A stretch of 64,000 bases of DNA, from positions 32,729-96,728 of the forward strand of contig NZ_QWGL01000012.1 of the NCBI RefSeq assembly GCF_003435375.1, given 5' to 3'. The notes beneath the pieces were generated by a model. It did not search any database. It saw only the letters and a list, made by a program, of their open reading frames with translations, and was not told the origin of the DNA. A program made the position numbers and the translations under genes. Origin of the DNA: Clostridium sp. AM34-11AC. Lineage in GTDB: Bacteria > Bacillota > Clostridia > Lachnospirales > Lachnospiraceae. Shown here piece by piece: positions 32,995 through 41,359 of the stretch (its first letter is position 1; each line of letters starts with the position of its first letter).

Positions 32995-33292
32995 ATCTGC
33001 AATGCACACCAGTATGAAATTGCTTGCCGCCGCGAACATCTATGCCAGGCATATGGATGTGCCAAGACATATTTAGAACATGATTTTCCGAGATATAGAA
33101 CTCGTTCCACTATAAGAAATCCCGGGTTCTGCTGTCCTGTCATAACTCCGATTTCTGTTAAAATTACTTCTCAAAATTTGAATATTTTGGAAAAAGGTAT
33201 GGACGAAACATGATTTTTGTGAGAAAATGAAACGGGTATGATGTGATTTTTTTAACGAGCATTAAGAACCATATATTGAAAGGAGTCTCAAC

Positions 33293-33985
33293 ATGATTTA
33301 TTCACATGAAGTAGAACAGATGTGCACGGTTGCGCAGGGCGTGAACCATGGCGCAGCTCCGATCCCGGAGGAAGCGAAATGGGTACAGTCTAAGGAAATC
33401 AAAGATATTTCCGGTCTGACACACGGTATTGGCTGGTGTGCTCCGCAGCAGGGTGCCTGTAAGCTGACCCTGAATGTAAAAGAGGGTATCATTCAGGAAG
33501 CACTTGTAGAAACCATCGGATGTTCCGGTATGACCCACTCCGCAGCTATGGCAGCAGAGATCCTTCCGGGCAGAACGATCCTCGAAGCATTAAACACAGA
33601 CCTTGTCTGTGATGCGATCAATACAGCAATGAGAGAGCTCTTCCTCCAGATCGTTTACGGAAGAACTCAGAGCGCATTCTCCGAAGAAGGACTTCCGATC
33701 GGCGCAGGTCTTGAGGACCTCGGTAAAGGTCTCCGTTCCCAGGTTGGTACCATGTACGGTACTTTAAAGAAAGGACCGCGTTACCTTGAGATGGCTGAAG
33801 GCTATGTAACCGGTATCGCTCTTGACGCTGAGGACCAGATCATCGGTTACCAGTTCGTAAACCTTGGCAAGATGACTGACTTCATCAAAAAAGGCGACGA
33901 TCCGACAACTGCTTACGAGAAGGCAAAAGGACAGTACGGCCGCGTAGCAGATGCAGTGAAGATCATTGATCCGCGTCAGGAGTAA
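33293..33985 (+). CDS. NifU/IscU-like scaffold protein paired with GGGtGRT protein
   Basis: A 230-residue protein with a diverged NifU N-terminal (IscU) fold. The segment GIGWCAPQQGACKLTLNVKE (~46-64) parallels the NPACGD region, and ETIGCSGMTHSAAMAAEILPG (~73-93) parallels the GCGSAIASSS motif. Candidate cluster ligands are Cys49, Cys56 and Cys77. The C-terminal ~120 residues are not part of classical IscU. AAAGGAG is 8 bases upstream. It lies 131 bases before the GGGtGRT gene, and the two are known as neighbours in anaerobes. Iron-sulfur binding is an inference; the true function is unknown. Confidence 0.8.
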   Translation: MIYSHEVEQMCTVAQGVNHGAAPIPEEAKWVQSKEIKDISGLTHGIGWCAPQQGACKLTLNVKEGIIQEALVETIGCSGMTHSAAMAAEILPGRTILEALNTDLVCDAINTAMRELFLQIVYGRTQSAFSEEGLPIGAGLEDLGKGLRSQVGTMYGTLKKGPRYLEMAEGYVTGIALDAEDQIIGYQFVNLGKMTDFIKKGDDPTTAYEKAKGQYGRVADAVKIIDPRQE

Positions 33986-33986
33986 A

Positions 33987-34017
33987 GTAAAATTTCACGC
34001 CTTGTGGGAAATTTTAC
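33987..34017 (+). repeat. Intercistronic hairpin between the NifU-like and GGGtGRT genes
   Basis: GTAAAATTTC and GAAATTTTAC are perfect 10-base arms around an 11-base loop, right after the stop codon. A second structured stretch (AAACGG...CCGTTT with inner CGCG/CGCG) follows at 34025-34058. There is no T tract, so it may stabilise the upstream message rather than terminate. Confidence 0.7.
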
Positions 34018-34116
34018 GCTACGCAAACGGAGCAGCGCGGAGTTCGCGTTTCCCGTTTTCACAAAGAATAACTGACGTGACATTTCCGTGAGGTTTAATG
34101 GAAGAAGGAGAATAAA

Positions 34117-35136
34117 ATGGCATTATTTGAATCCTATGAGAGAAGAATTGACAAGATCAATTCCGTATTAAACAGCTATGGCATCGCATCCATCGAAGAA
34201 GCTGAGAAGATCACAAAGGATGCTGGCCTTAACGTATATGATCAGGTAAAGAAGATCCAGCCGATCTGCTTTGAGAACGCATGCTGGGCTTACACAGTAG
34301 GCGCTGCGATCGCGATCAAGAAAGGCTGCCGCCGTGCCGCAGACGCTGCTGCTGCGATCGGTGAAGGTCTTCAGGCTTTCTGTATCCCGGGTTCCGTTGC
34401 TGACCAGCGAAAAGTAGGTCTTGGACATGGTAACCTCGGTAAGATGCTCCTTGAGGAAGAGACCGACTGCTTCTGCTTCCTCGCAGGACACGAATCCTTC
34501 GCTGCTGCTGAGGGCGCGATCGGTATCGCAGAGAAAGCAAACAAGGTTCGTAAAAAACCGCTCCGCGTTATCTTAAACGGTCTTGGAAAAGATGCGGCAC
34601 AGATCATCTCCCGTATCAACGGCTTCACATATGTTGAGACAAAAATGAACTACTATACCGGCGAGGTTGAGGAAGTATTCCGCAAATGCTACTCCACAGA
34701 TCCGGAGAGCCCGCGCGCAAAGGTAAACTGCTACGGTGCTAACGACGTAACAGAGGGTGTTGCGATCATGTGGAAAGAGGGCGTAGACGTTTCCATCACC
34801 GGTAACTCCACAAACCCGACACGTTTCCAGCATCCGGTTGCAGGTACATACAAGAAGGAATGCGTAGAGAAAGGCAAGAAGTACTTCTCCGTAGCATCCG
34901 GCGGCGGCACAGGCCGTACTCTTCACCCGGATAACATGGCAGCAGGTCCGGCTTCCTACGGTATGACAGATACCATGGGCCGTATGCACTCTGACGCACA
35001 GTTCGCAGGTTCCTCCTCCGTTCCGGCTCACGTTGAGATGATGGGTCTGATCGGTATGGGCAACAACCCGATGGTTGGTGCGACAGTTGCTGTTGCTGTT
35101 TCCGTACAGCAGGCTGCTGATGAAGGTAAGTTCTAA
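34117..35136 (+). CDS. GGGtGRT protein
   Basis: A 339-residue soluble protein of the family named for its GGGTGRT motif (residues 262-268, inside SVASGGGTGRTLHPDNMAAG). Other conserved-looking features are many cysteines (51, 56, 71, 89, 118, 120, 191, 205, 249), the GLGHGNLGKMLLEE segment and HVEMMGLIGMGNNPMVGATV near the C-terminus. No enzymatic function is established. It is encoded with the NifU-like gene upstream; both use the preferred codons of highly expressed genes. AGAAGGAG precedes the ATG. A compact terminator follows at 35181. Confidence 0.9.
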   Translation: MALFESYERRIDKINSVLNSYGIASIEEAEKITKDAGLNVYDQVKKIQPICFENACWAYTVGAAIAIKKGCRRAADAAAAIGEGLQAFCIPGSVADQRKVGLGHGNLGKMLLEEETDCFCFLAGHESFAAAEGAIGIAEKANKVRKKPLRVILNGLGKDAAQIISRINGFTYVETKMNYYTGEVEEVFRKCYSTDPESPRAKVNCYGANDVTEGVAIMWKEGVDVSITGNSTNPTRFQHPVAGTYKKECVEKGKKYFSVASGGGTGRTLHPDNMAAGPASYGMTDTMGRMHSDAQFAGSSSVPAHVEMMGLIGMGNNPMVGATVAVAVSVQQAADEGKF

Positions 35137-35180
35137 AAAATCCTTATTTTATGGGACTTTTAGCTTAAATATAATATTTA

Positions 35181-35207
35181 GGGAGAGCATCGCTGCTCTC
35201 CCTTTCT
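35181..35207. terminator. Terminator between GGGtGRT gene and convergent MATE gene
   Basis: GGGAGAGCA and TGCTCTCCC form a perfect 9-base stem with a 4-base loop, followed by TTTCTT on the plus strand. On the minus strand TAAATATT follows, so it may serve both genes. Confidence 0.8.
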
Positions 35208-35237
35208 TCATACATATTTTCACTCAAAAATCTATAT

Positions 35238-36629
35238 TCAGGCCACATTCCGCGGTTCTTTATCCGCTTCCGCTGCTTTTCCTTTCAGCTCCTTCAAAAT
35301 CCCAAGTATGATCACCGCTCCCAGCACAAACGTCAGAGCATCCGCCACCGGCTGGCACCACTGCAGCCCCCGGATTCCAAACCGGACCGGAAGAACGAAC
35401 AGGGCCGGGATCAGGAACAGTCCCTGACGGCCTGCAGCGACAAAGGACGCCCGGAATCCGTATCCGATGGTCTGGGTCAGCATGTTGGACATGATGATCC
35501 AGGCGGAAAGCGGCAGGGTAAGGCACTGGAACCGCATCGCCCAGGTTCCAATCTCGATCACGTCAAGATCCTCCTTCCGGAACACCCGCATGATCTGCGG
35601 CGCGCCGATAAAGCTTACAACCGCCAGTGTCATCAGAAATACCGCTGAAACCTTCACACAGAACCAGAAGGACTCCAGCACACGGTCATACCGCTTCGCT
35701 CCGAAGTTGAATCCGCACACCGGCTGGAAGCCCTGCCCGAATCCGATCATGGCGGAGCCGATAAACATCATGTAGCGGCTCACGATCGAAAGTGCCGCGA
35801 TTGCCGCGTCCCCGAAGGGGTTTGCCGCAAGGTTTAATGCCGCAGTGGCAATACTTGCAACGCCCTGACGGCAGAGGGATGGGATTCCTCCGTGGAGGAT
35901 CTCTCCGTAGAGTGAAAGGGAGAGTGTGATCTTTCCCGGCTTTAAATGGACACAATCTTTTCTTAATAAGCTCTGGAAAAACAGGATCCCGAAGCTGATG
36001 CACTGGCTTATCGCTGTTGCCAGCGCCGCGCCGGAAATTCCGAGGTCCAGACCGAAAATAAAGATCGGGTCTAAAATCATATTTAAGATTCCTCCGGTGG
36101 TGATCCCGATCATGGAGTAAACCGCCAGTCCCTGAAATCTTAAAAGGTTATTCATGGATAATGCTCCCGTCATCACCGGAGCCGCGATCAAAATGTATCT
36201 GGCATAATCCTTCGCATATGGCGCGATGGTATCGGTAGCTCCTAAAAGCCGCACCACCCGGTCAAGATTCGGCAGGCAGATCAGCGCAAACAGAAGTCCC
36301 ACAAAAATTGCGGAGTAAAATCCCGTGGAGGCAATCCGCTCCGCTTTTTCCGTATCCCGGCTTCCGAGGACTCTCGATAGATAGTTTCCGCTTCCCATTC
36401 CGAGGGTAAATCCCAGGGCCTGGATCATGGCCATAAGGGAATAGCTGACACCCACAGCGGCCGATGCGCTGGTGCTGATCTGGCTCACAAAAAAGGTGTC
36501 CGCCATGTTGTAGATGGATGTCACCAGCATGCTGATGATCGTTGGTACCGCAAGGCTCGGGATCAGCCGTGAAATCGGTGTCTCTGTCATTTTTATGTAG
36601 CGCTGCTCCTGGGTCATGGGACTGCTCAT
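35238..36629 (-). CDS. MATE family efflux transporter (second copy)
   Basis: A 463-residue membrane protein with about 12 helices and MATE marks: LIPSLAVPTIISMLVTSIYN and the second-half repeat beginning GGIPSLCRQGVASIATAALN. It is distinct from the exporter at 4241. The ATG has GGAGG 9 bases upstream; the frame upstream of it lacks support. The substrate is unknown. It follows the nfnB terminator, so it is probably expressed separately. Confidence 0.92.
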   Translation of the reverse strand: MSSPMTQEQRYIKMTETPISRLIPSLAVPTIISMLVTSIYNMADTFFVSQISTSASAAVGVSYSLMAMIQALGFTLGMGSGNYLSRVLGSRDTEKAERIASTGFYSAIFVGLLFALICLPNLDRVVRLLGATDTIAPYAKDYARYILIAAPVMTGALSMNNLLRFQGLAVYSMIGITTGGILNMILDPIFIFGLDLGISGAALATAISQCISFGILFFQSLLRKDCVHLKPGKITLSLSLYGEILHGGIPSLCRQGVASIATAALNLAANPFGDAAIAALSIVSRYMMFIGSAMIGFGQGFQPVCGFNFGAKRYDRVLESFWFCVKVSAVFLMTLAVVSFIGAPQIMRVFRKEDLDVIEIGTWAMRFQCLTLPLSAWIIMSNMLTQTIGYGFRASFVAAGRQGLFLIPALFVLPVRFGIRGLQWCQPVADALTFVLGAVIILGILKELKGKAAEADKEPRNVA

Positions 36630-36697
36630 ATTTTTTCCTCCGTTTCCTCTATTTCCTATACCGAATTGCTCCGCACTACGTGCTCCCACGTATAAGC

Positions 36698-36742
36698 ATA
36701 AAGAGCCGCCAGCGGAAGAATCCCCTTCCAACGGCAGCTCTC
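36698..36742 (-). terminator. Rho-independent terminator after nfnB
   Basis: On the reverse strand AGAGCTGCCG...GGAAG pairs with CTTCC...TGGCGGCTCT around a small loop; TTTATG follows. Confidence 0.75.
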
Positions 36743-36811
36743 TATATAATTATGATTTACGCACCCGCAGCCGGACCACGTCAGCGGACCCGGTATACGG
36801 CCTGCTTTTTA

Positions 36812-38206
36812 TTATTCTGCTTTCTTACCGCTCAGATACTCATGGATTCCGCGTGCTCCTGCTTTTCCTGCCTCCATGGCGAGAATTACGGTAGCGGCAC
36901 CGGTTACGGCATCTCCGCCTGCGAATACACCCTCGCGGGATGTCTGGCCATTTGCCTCATCTGCAACGATGCATCTGTGCTTGTTGATCTCAAGTCCACC
37001 TGTTGTGGAGGAGATCAGCGGGTTCGGGGAAGTACCGAGAGCCATGATGACGGTATCGACATCGATGGTGTAGTCGGAACCTTCGATCTCTACCGGACGG
37101 CGTCTTCCGGATGCATCCGGCTCGCCGAGTTCCATCTTTCTTACAGTCATGCCCTTTACCCAGCCCTTTTCATCGGTCAGGATCTCCGTCGGGTTTGTTA
37201 AGAGGTTGAAGATGATTCCCTCTTCCTTTGCGTGGTGAACTTCCTCCGCTCTTGCCGGAAGCTCAGCCTCACTTCTTCTGTATACGATATGAACCTCCGC
37301 ACCGAGACGGAGAGCGGTTCTCGCTGCATCCATCGCAACGTTTCCACCGCCGACAACAGCAACCTTCTTTCCTGCTGCGATCGGAGTATCGTAGTCATCG
37401 CGGAACGCCTTCATCAGGTTGCTTCTTGTGAGGTACTCGTTCGCGGAGAATACGCCGTTCGCGTTCTCACCCGGGATTCCCATGAATCTCGGAAGTCCGG
37501 CACCGGAACCGATGAAGACTGCCTTGTAGCCCTCCTCGTCCATCAGCTCGTCGACCGTTACAGACTTACCGATAATTACGTTTGTCTCAATATCAACACC
37601 GAGCTTCTTCACGTTCTCGATCTCCGGCTGTACGACACCCTGTTTCGGGAGACGGAATTCCGGGATACCGTAGGTTAAAACTCCGCCCGGCTCGTGAAGT
37701 GCCTCAAAGATCGTTACCTCGTAGCCGAGTTTCGCGAGATCACCTGCACAGGTAAGACCGGACGGACCAGAACCGATGACAGCGACCTTGATGCCGTTTG
37801 TCTTCTCCGGCTTCTCCGGAACAACACCGTTCTCTCTGGACCAGTCAGCCACGAAACGCTCGAGCTTACCGATGGAGACAGCCTCGCCCTTGATGCCACG
37901 GACACACTGGCCCTCACACTGGCTCTCCTGCGGGCAGACACGTCCGCAGACAGCCGGAAGCGCGGAGGATCTGCCGATGACCTTTGCAGCCTCTGCGTAA
38001 TTTCCTTCTTTTACTTCTTTTACGAATGCCGGGATATCGATCTTAACCGGACATCCCTGTACACATCTCGCGTTTTTGCAGTTTAAGCATCTGGACGCCT
38101 CTGCGACAGCCTCTTCTTCATTATATCCATAGCAGACTTCCTCGAAGTTCGTTGCGCGAACCTTCGGCTCCTGCTCTCTTACCGGGACTTTTTTCATTCC
38201 ATCCAT
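36812..38206 (-). CDS. nfnB: NADPH-binding subunit of NfnAB (GltD/GltA-like)
   Basis: A 464-residue flavoprotein with an N-terminal two-[4Fe-4S] region (RCLNCKNARCVQGCPVKIDI and CGRVCPQESQCEGQC), an FAD-binding GSGPSGLTCAGDLAKLGYEV segment and an NADPH-binding GGGNVAMDAARTALRLGAE segment. It resembles the glutamate synthase small subunit, but the adjacent nfnA and absence of a large glutamate synthase gene point to NfnB, the bifurcating subunit of NADH-dependent ferredoxin:NADP+ oxidoreductase. GGAGG lies 7 bases before the ATG. Confidence 0.88.
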   Translation of the reverse strand: MDGMKKVPVREQEPKVRATNFEEVCYGYNEEEAVAEASRCLNCKNARCVQGCPVKIDIPAFVKEVKEGNYAEAAKVIGRSSALPAVCGRVCPQESQCEGQCVRGIKGEAVSIGKLERFVADWSRENGVVPEKPEKTNGIKVAVIGSGPSGLTCAGDLAKLGYEVTIFEALHEPGGVLTYGIPEFRLPKQGVVQPEIENVKKLGVDIETNVIIGKSVTVDELMDEEGYKAVFIGSGAGLPRFMGIPGENANGVFSANEYLTRSNLMKAFRDDYDTPIAAGKKVAVVGGGNVAMDAARTALRLGAEVHIVYRRSEAELPARAEEVHHAKEEGIIFNLLTNPTEILTDEKGWVKGMTVRKMELGEPDASGRRRPVEIEGSDYTIDVDTVIMALGTSPNPLISSTTGGLEINKHRCIVADEANGQTSREGVFAGGDAVTGAATVILAMEAGKAGARGIHEYLSGKKAE

Positions 38207-38228
38207 GTCATTTCCTCCATATCACCGA

Positions 38229-39113
38229 TCATTCGCTGCAGTTACCGCATCCGCCGTGGTGGGTATCGCCCTCACGGAGTTTTAAAAGTGCACGGCCTTC
38301 CTCGGTCTTATACATCTGCTGACGTTTCATTGCTTCGTCGAAGTTTACGGCATGTCCGTCAAATTCCGGTCCGTCTACGCAGGCGAATTTCACCTTGCCG
38401 TCTACGGTCACACGACAGGCACCGCACATACCGGTTCCATCTACCATGATCGGGTTTAAGCTTACGACTGTCGGAATCTCAAGTTCTTTTGTGAGAAGAC
38501 ATACGAATTTCATCATGATCATCGGTCCGATCGCAACGCAGACATCGTATTTCTTGCCCTGATTGTTTACAAGATCCTTGATGACCTCGGTAACCATTCC
38601 CTTGTGTCCGTAAGAGCCGTCATCTGTTGTCACATAGAGATTTCCGGCAACAGCCTTCATCTCCTCCTCAAGGATCAGCAGATCCTTTGTCTTGGATCCC
38701 ATGATGACATCGACATCGATCCCATGTTCCTTTAACCATTTTACCTGCGGGTATACCGGAGCGGTTCCGACACCGCCCGCAACAAACAGATATTTTTTCT
38801 TCTTTAATTCTTCGATATCTTCTTTTACGAAATCAGACGGATTTCCAAGCGGTCCGACAACGTCGCGGAAGGAATCTCCGGCCTGTAACGCGGACATACG
38901 CTCTGTGGACGCGCCCACTGTCTGGAATACGATGGTGATCGTCTCCTTCTCACGGTCATAATCACAGATCGTAAGCGGAATGCGCTCGCCCTTCTCATCC
39001 ATCTTCACGATCACAAACTCGCCCGGTTTGCAGTTCGCGGAAATTCTCGGGGCTTTTACGACCATCAGATAGATCTTATCTGCAAGCTTTTTTGCCTCTA
39101 AAATAGGGTACAT
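38229..39113 (-). CDS. nfnA: NADH-binding subunit of NfnAB (PyrK-like)
   Basis: A 294-residue FAD and [2Fe-2S] protein related to PyrK and sulfide dehydrogenase subunit B. It shows FAD binding (RIPLTICDYD), an NAD-binding FVAGGVGTAPVYPQVKWLKE segment and the C-terminal cluster ligands in GTGMCGACRVTV plus FACVDGPEFDG. With NfnB it couples NADH and ferredoxin oxidation to NADP+ reduction. It sits 22 bases upstream of nfnB. AGGAGG is 8 bases before the ATG. The promoter is at 39312-39340, with a ~200-base leader containing a hairpin (about 39225-39253). Confidence 0.9.
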   Translation of the reverse strand: MYPILEAKKLADKIYLMVVKAPRISANCKPGEFVIVKMDEKGERIPLTICDYDREKETITIVFQTVGASTERMSALQAGDSFRDVVGPLGNPSDFVKEDIEELKKKKYLFVAGGVGTAPVYPQVKWLKEHGIDVDVIMGSKTKDLLILEEEMKAVAGNLYVTTDDGSYGHKGMVTEVIKDLVNNQGKKYDVCVAIGPMIMMKFVCLLTKELEIPTVVSLNPIMVDGTGMCGACRVTVDGKVKFACVDGPEFDGHAVNFDEAMKRQQMYKTEEGRALLKLREGDTHHGGCGNCSE

Positions 39114-39311
39114 ATCCCATACCTCCTGTTTCCTGAGTCCTTCTGCACCTGAGATTTTCGGCACAGAAGTCATACGATTGCAGCACAATGGCTGCTTTCT
39201 CATCCATCACACACTGATTGCAGATCTGACTCCGATGTGTTTTCGGATATCAGACCATTCACACACACTTATTGCCCGCTGTTCTTACAGCAATACGGCA
39301 GTATTAGAGAT

Positions 39312-39340
39312 ATTTTATCATCTTTTGCCTGGATGCGCAA
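39312..39340 (-). promoter_or_regulatory. Predicted sigma-A promoter for nfnAB
   Basis: On the reverse strand TTGCGC and TAAAAT are separated by 17 bases, about 200 bases before nfnA. Confidence 0.55.
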
Positions 39341-39400
39341 CATAGTTTCCTTTATTTTTCTGTACTTCTGTATCACTTTCCTGTAACGCAGTGATTATTT

Positions 39401-39533
39401 GTAACTGTTCAGTAGTTCTGCGCACTTGCTGCGCTGACCGTAAGAAAACATAGACTGGAAGACAAAAATCCCATCAGCGAAGCTGATCTGGAATGGATTT
39501 TTGCACGTAACTAGGAAGGTACTGAATAGTTAC
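39401..39533 (-). repeat. Dispersed palindromic repeat, copy 6 (full, opposite orientation)
   Basis: The same 133-base element as at 30285 but reversed; ends are GTAACTGTTCAGTA at the left and TACTGAATAGTTAC at the right, with both internal hairpins intact. It lies 50 bases past the DHFR stop codon. Confidence 0.9.
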
Positions 39534-39582
39534 GATTATTTTCACAAGCCCACTTCTTTTCTGCAGCTGTACCTGACAATTT

Positions 39583-40101
39583 CTAGACTTCTCCCAGTTC
39601 CAGCGCTTTCTTTCCAGTCCGCTCATATCTGCGGAATTCATAGCAGAGATCAAAATATGTCTGCTCATCGCTGTCCGCTGTAACTTCCCAGTCCGGGTCT
39701 TTATCCAGGTTCGGAAGCCAGGTATCCGCCATGTACTCGTAATCGATCCATGTGATGTGGGCTGTGTCGCAGTACGGGAGGAATGCCTCGTAAATTTCAG
39801 CGCCGCCAATGATGTAGATGTCCTCCGACTTGAACTGCTTTAAGAATTCCATGGCATCCTTTAAATTATGAAAGATCTCGCATCCTTTTACTTTGTACGC
39901 CTCATCTCTCGTGAGGACTACATTTTTTCGTCCTGCCAATGGCTGTCCTGCCGGAAGACTTTCCAGTGTCTTTCTTCCCATGACGATCACTTTTCCCTTT
40001 GTCTCCTCACGGAAAAGCTTCTGGTCATCCGGGATCGTCACCAGGAGTTTTCCTCTGTTTCCAATGGCCCAGTGTTTATCTACTGCCGCAATGATATTCA
40101 T
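39583..40101 (-). CDS. folA: Dihydrofolate reductase
   Basis: A 172-residue enzyme that reduces dihydrofolate with NADPH. It has the MNIIAAVDKHWAIGNRGKL start, VIVMGRKTLESLP with the cofactor Arg, and IYIIGGAEIYEAFLP. The ATG at 40101 has GGAGG 8 bases upstream; an extra 50 upstream residues in frame cover a repeat remnant and are not coding. It follows the MBL gene, and a ThyX-like gene is divergent further upstream. Confidence 0.96.
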   Translation of the reverse strand: MNIIAAVDKHWAIGNRGKLLVTIPDDQKLFREETKGKVIVMGRKTLESLPAGQPLAGRKNVVLTRDEAYKVKGCEIFHNLKDAMEFLKQFKSEDIYIIGGAEIYEAFLPYCDTAHITWIDYEYMADTWLPNLDKDPDWEVTADSDEQTYFDLCYEFRRYERTGKKALELGEV

Positions 40102-40132
40102 GGCTGTTTCCTCCTTTATATCCTGCCGTTTC

Positions 40133-40203
40133 GTAACTGTTCCGTACCTTCGCCTGCTGAACCTGCCACCGACAGTTTTTTCCTGGTCCACGGCAGCAGT
40201 TAC
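40133..40203 (+). repeat. Dispersed palindromic repeat, degenerate short copy
   Basis: Begins GTAACTGTTCCGTACC and ends GCAGTTAC, 71 bases apart, similar in size to the deleted copy at 7544. The interior is diverged. It lies between the DHFR start and the MBL stop. Confidence 0.55.
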
Positions 40204-40228
40204 GCTGTTTATTTCATTTTTTAACATT

Positions 40229-41155
40229 TTATCGTTCTGGATCCGCGTCATTCATGCATTCCCGCCGGATGACCTTCAATGTCGCCGCCGCGTTTAAGAG
40301 AAACGCAAAATCCGGCTGTTCTTCCTGCTTTACGCCTTTATGGTATGTTGCGAGCATGATTTTCAGCTGCTCTTCCTCTGTGGGGTATTTCCTGATGATC
40401 TCAACGATCTCATCTTTTGTCCGTTTTAATCCCGCTTCCAGATAATCCCATACCCGGTCCGCGGAAAATTCTTCCTTCTTTAATCCCGGAAGCAGCGCTG
40501 TCCCTGCGTCCTCCGGTGTCAGGATCCCCACATGGGTGATGAATATCCTTTTTGCTCCCGCATGGCGCAGCTTTTCCACCGCGTCCAGAGACATCTGATA
40601 CCCTACAAGATAGCATGGCATGTAAACCTCGCTGGTGGTCACACCCACAGTCTCACTCGCAAAGATCACATCATGGTCTACCATGTAGGACAGGGAACAT
40701 TTCGTGTGTCCCGGTGTCTCGAATACCGTGATCTTATGATCACCGAAATCCAGGATATCTCCCTCTTTTACGACCTTGTCTACCACAAGATCTTCATCCC
40801 GGTAGTCCGGGGCTTTTGTAAGTCCGGCCCCCTGCGCTGCCGCGTCGGAGAGTTCACGCATCGTCTTTTTTGCTGACGGTTTTTCCAGGATCTTCTTTGC
40901 GTAAGCACTTCCATAGACCACAAGATCCGGCCATTCCTTTCTGAGAAACGGGACACCGGAAATATGGTCATAATGGGAATGGGACAGGAGAACCGCGTCT
41001 AATGGCCTGTCTCCCAGTTCCCGTTTTATATTTTCGATCATTTTGTCCGCAGAATATGCCATTCCGGCGTCAAAGAGCACGTTTTTTTCTCCCTTTATGA
41101 GGTAAGCCGCCCGGCTCGCGTCTCCGCAGACGCAGACGATATAGTCGTTTTTCAT
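40229..41155 (-). CDS. MBL-fold metallo-hydrolase
   Basis: A 308-residue metallo-beta-lactamase-fold enzyme with the HSHYDH metal motif (~60), a downstream His in ETPGHTKCSLSYMVD, and a later FITHVG histidine. It probably hydrolyses a small thioester or phosphoester; the substrate is unknown. GGAGG precedes the ATG. It sits upstream of folA on the same strand and diverges from the ThyX-like gene. Confidence 0.92.
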   Translation of the reverse strand: MKNDYIVCVCGDASRAAYLIKGEKNVLFDAGMAYSADKMIENIKRELGDRPLDAVLLSHSHYDHISGVPFLRKEWPDLVVYGSAYAKKILEKPSAKKTMRELSDAAAQGAGLTKAPDYRDEDLVVDKVVKEGDILDFGDHKITVFETPGHTKCSLSYMVDHDVIFASETVGVTTSEVYMPCYLVGYQMSLDAVEKLRHAGAKRIFITHVGILTPEDAGTALLPGLKKEEFSADRVWDYLEAGLKRTKDEIVEIIRKYPTEEEQLKIMLATYHKGVKQEEQPDFAFLLNAAATLKVIRRECMNDADPER

Positions 41156-41210
41156 TTTGTCCTCCGTTCAACCGGCACACGCCGAAGTCCATTCTTTTTT
41201 TCGAATCCCT

Positions 41211-41239
41211 ATTATAATGAATTTCTCTGTGATTGGCAA
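41211..41239 (-). promoter_or_regulatory. Predicted sigma-A promoter for the MBL gene and folA
   Basis: On the reverse strand TTGCCA and a perfect TATAAT are separated by 17 bases. Its -35 lies only 9 bases from the -35 of the divergent promoter at 41249. Confidence 0.8.
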
Positions 41240-41248
41240 GTTTTCATC

Positions 41249-41277
41249 TTGTGTATACAAAAAAAAGCCGTTATAAT
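41249..41277 (+). promoter_or_regulatory. Predicted sigma-A promoter for the ThyX-like gene
   Basis: TTGTGT and a perfect TATAAT are separated by 17 bases. The leader carries a hairpin CGGTGCT/AGCACCG at 41301-41318. Confidence 0.75.
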
Positions 41278-41359
41278 GGGAATGCATCCGGCGGTGTGGA
41301 CGGTGCTCGGAAGCACCGGACTGCTTTTCGCCAGACTTTAACCAAGGAGAGAACACATT

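Noticed and set aside
32515..33213. 232-codon plus-strand frame over the carrier protein gene and the following gap
   Set aside because: It runs antisense through a clear acyl carrier protein gene and then through A/T-rich sequence with a hairpin; composition is not protein-like.
36812..38206. Glutamate synthase small subunit as the function of the NADPH-binding flavoprotein
   Set aside because: No large glutamate synthase gene is present, and the adjacent PyrK-like gene matches the NfnA partner, so NfnB is the better call.
2828..40203. CRISPR array
   Set aside because: The repeats are ~133 bp, palindromic, dispersed kilobases apart and without regular spacers.
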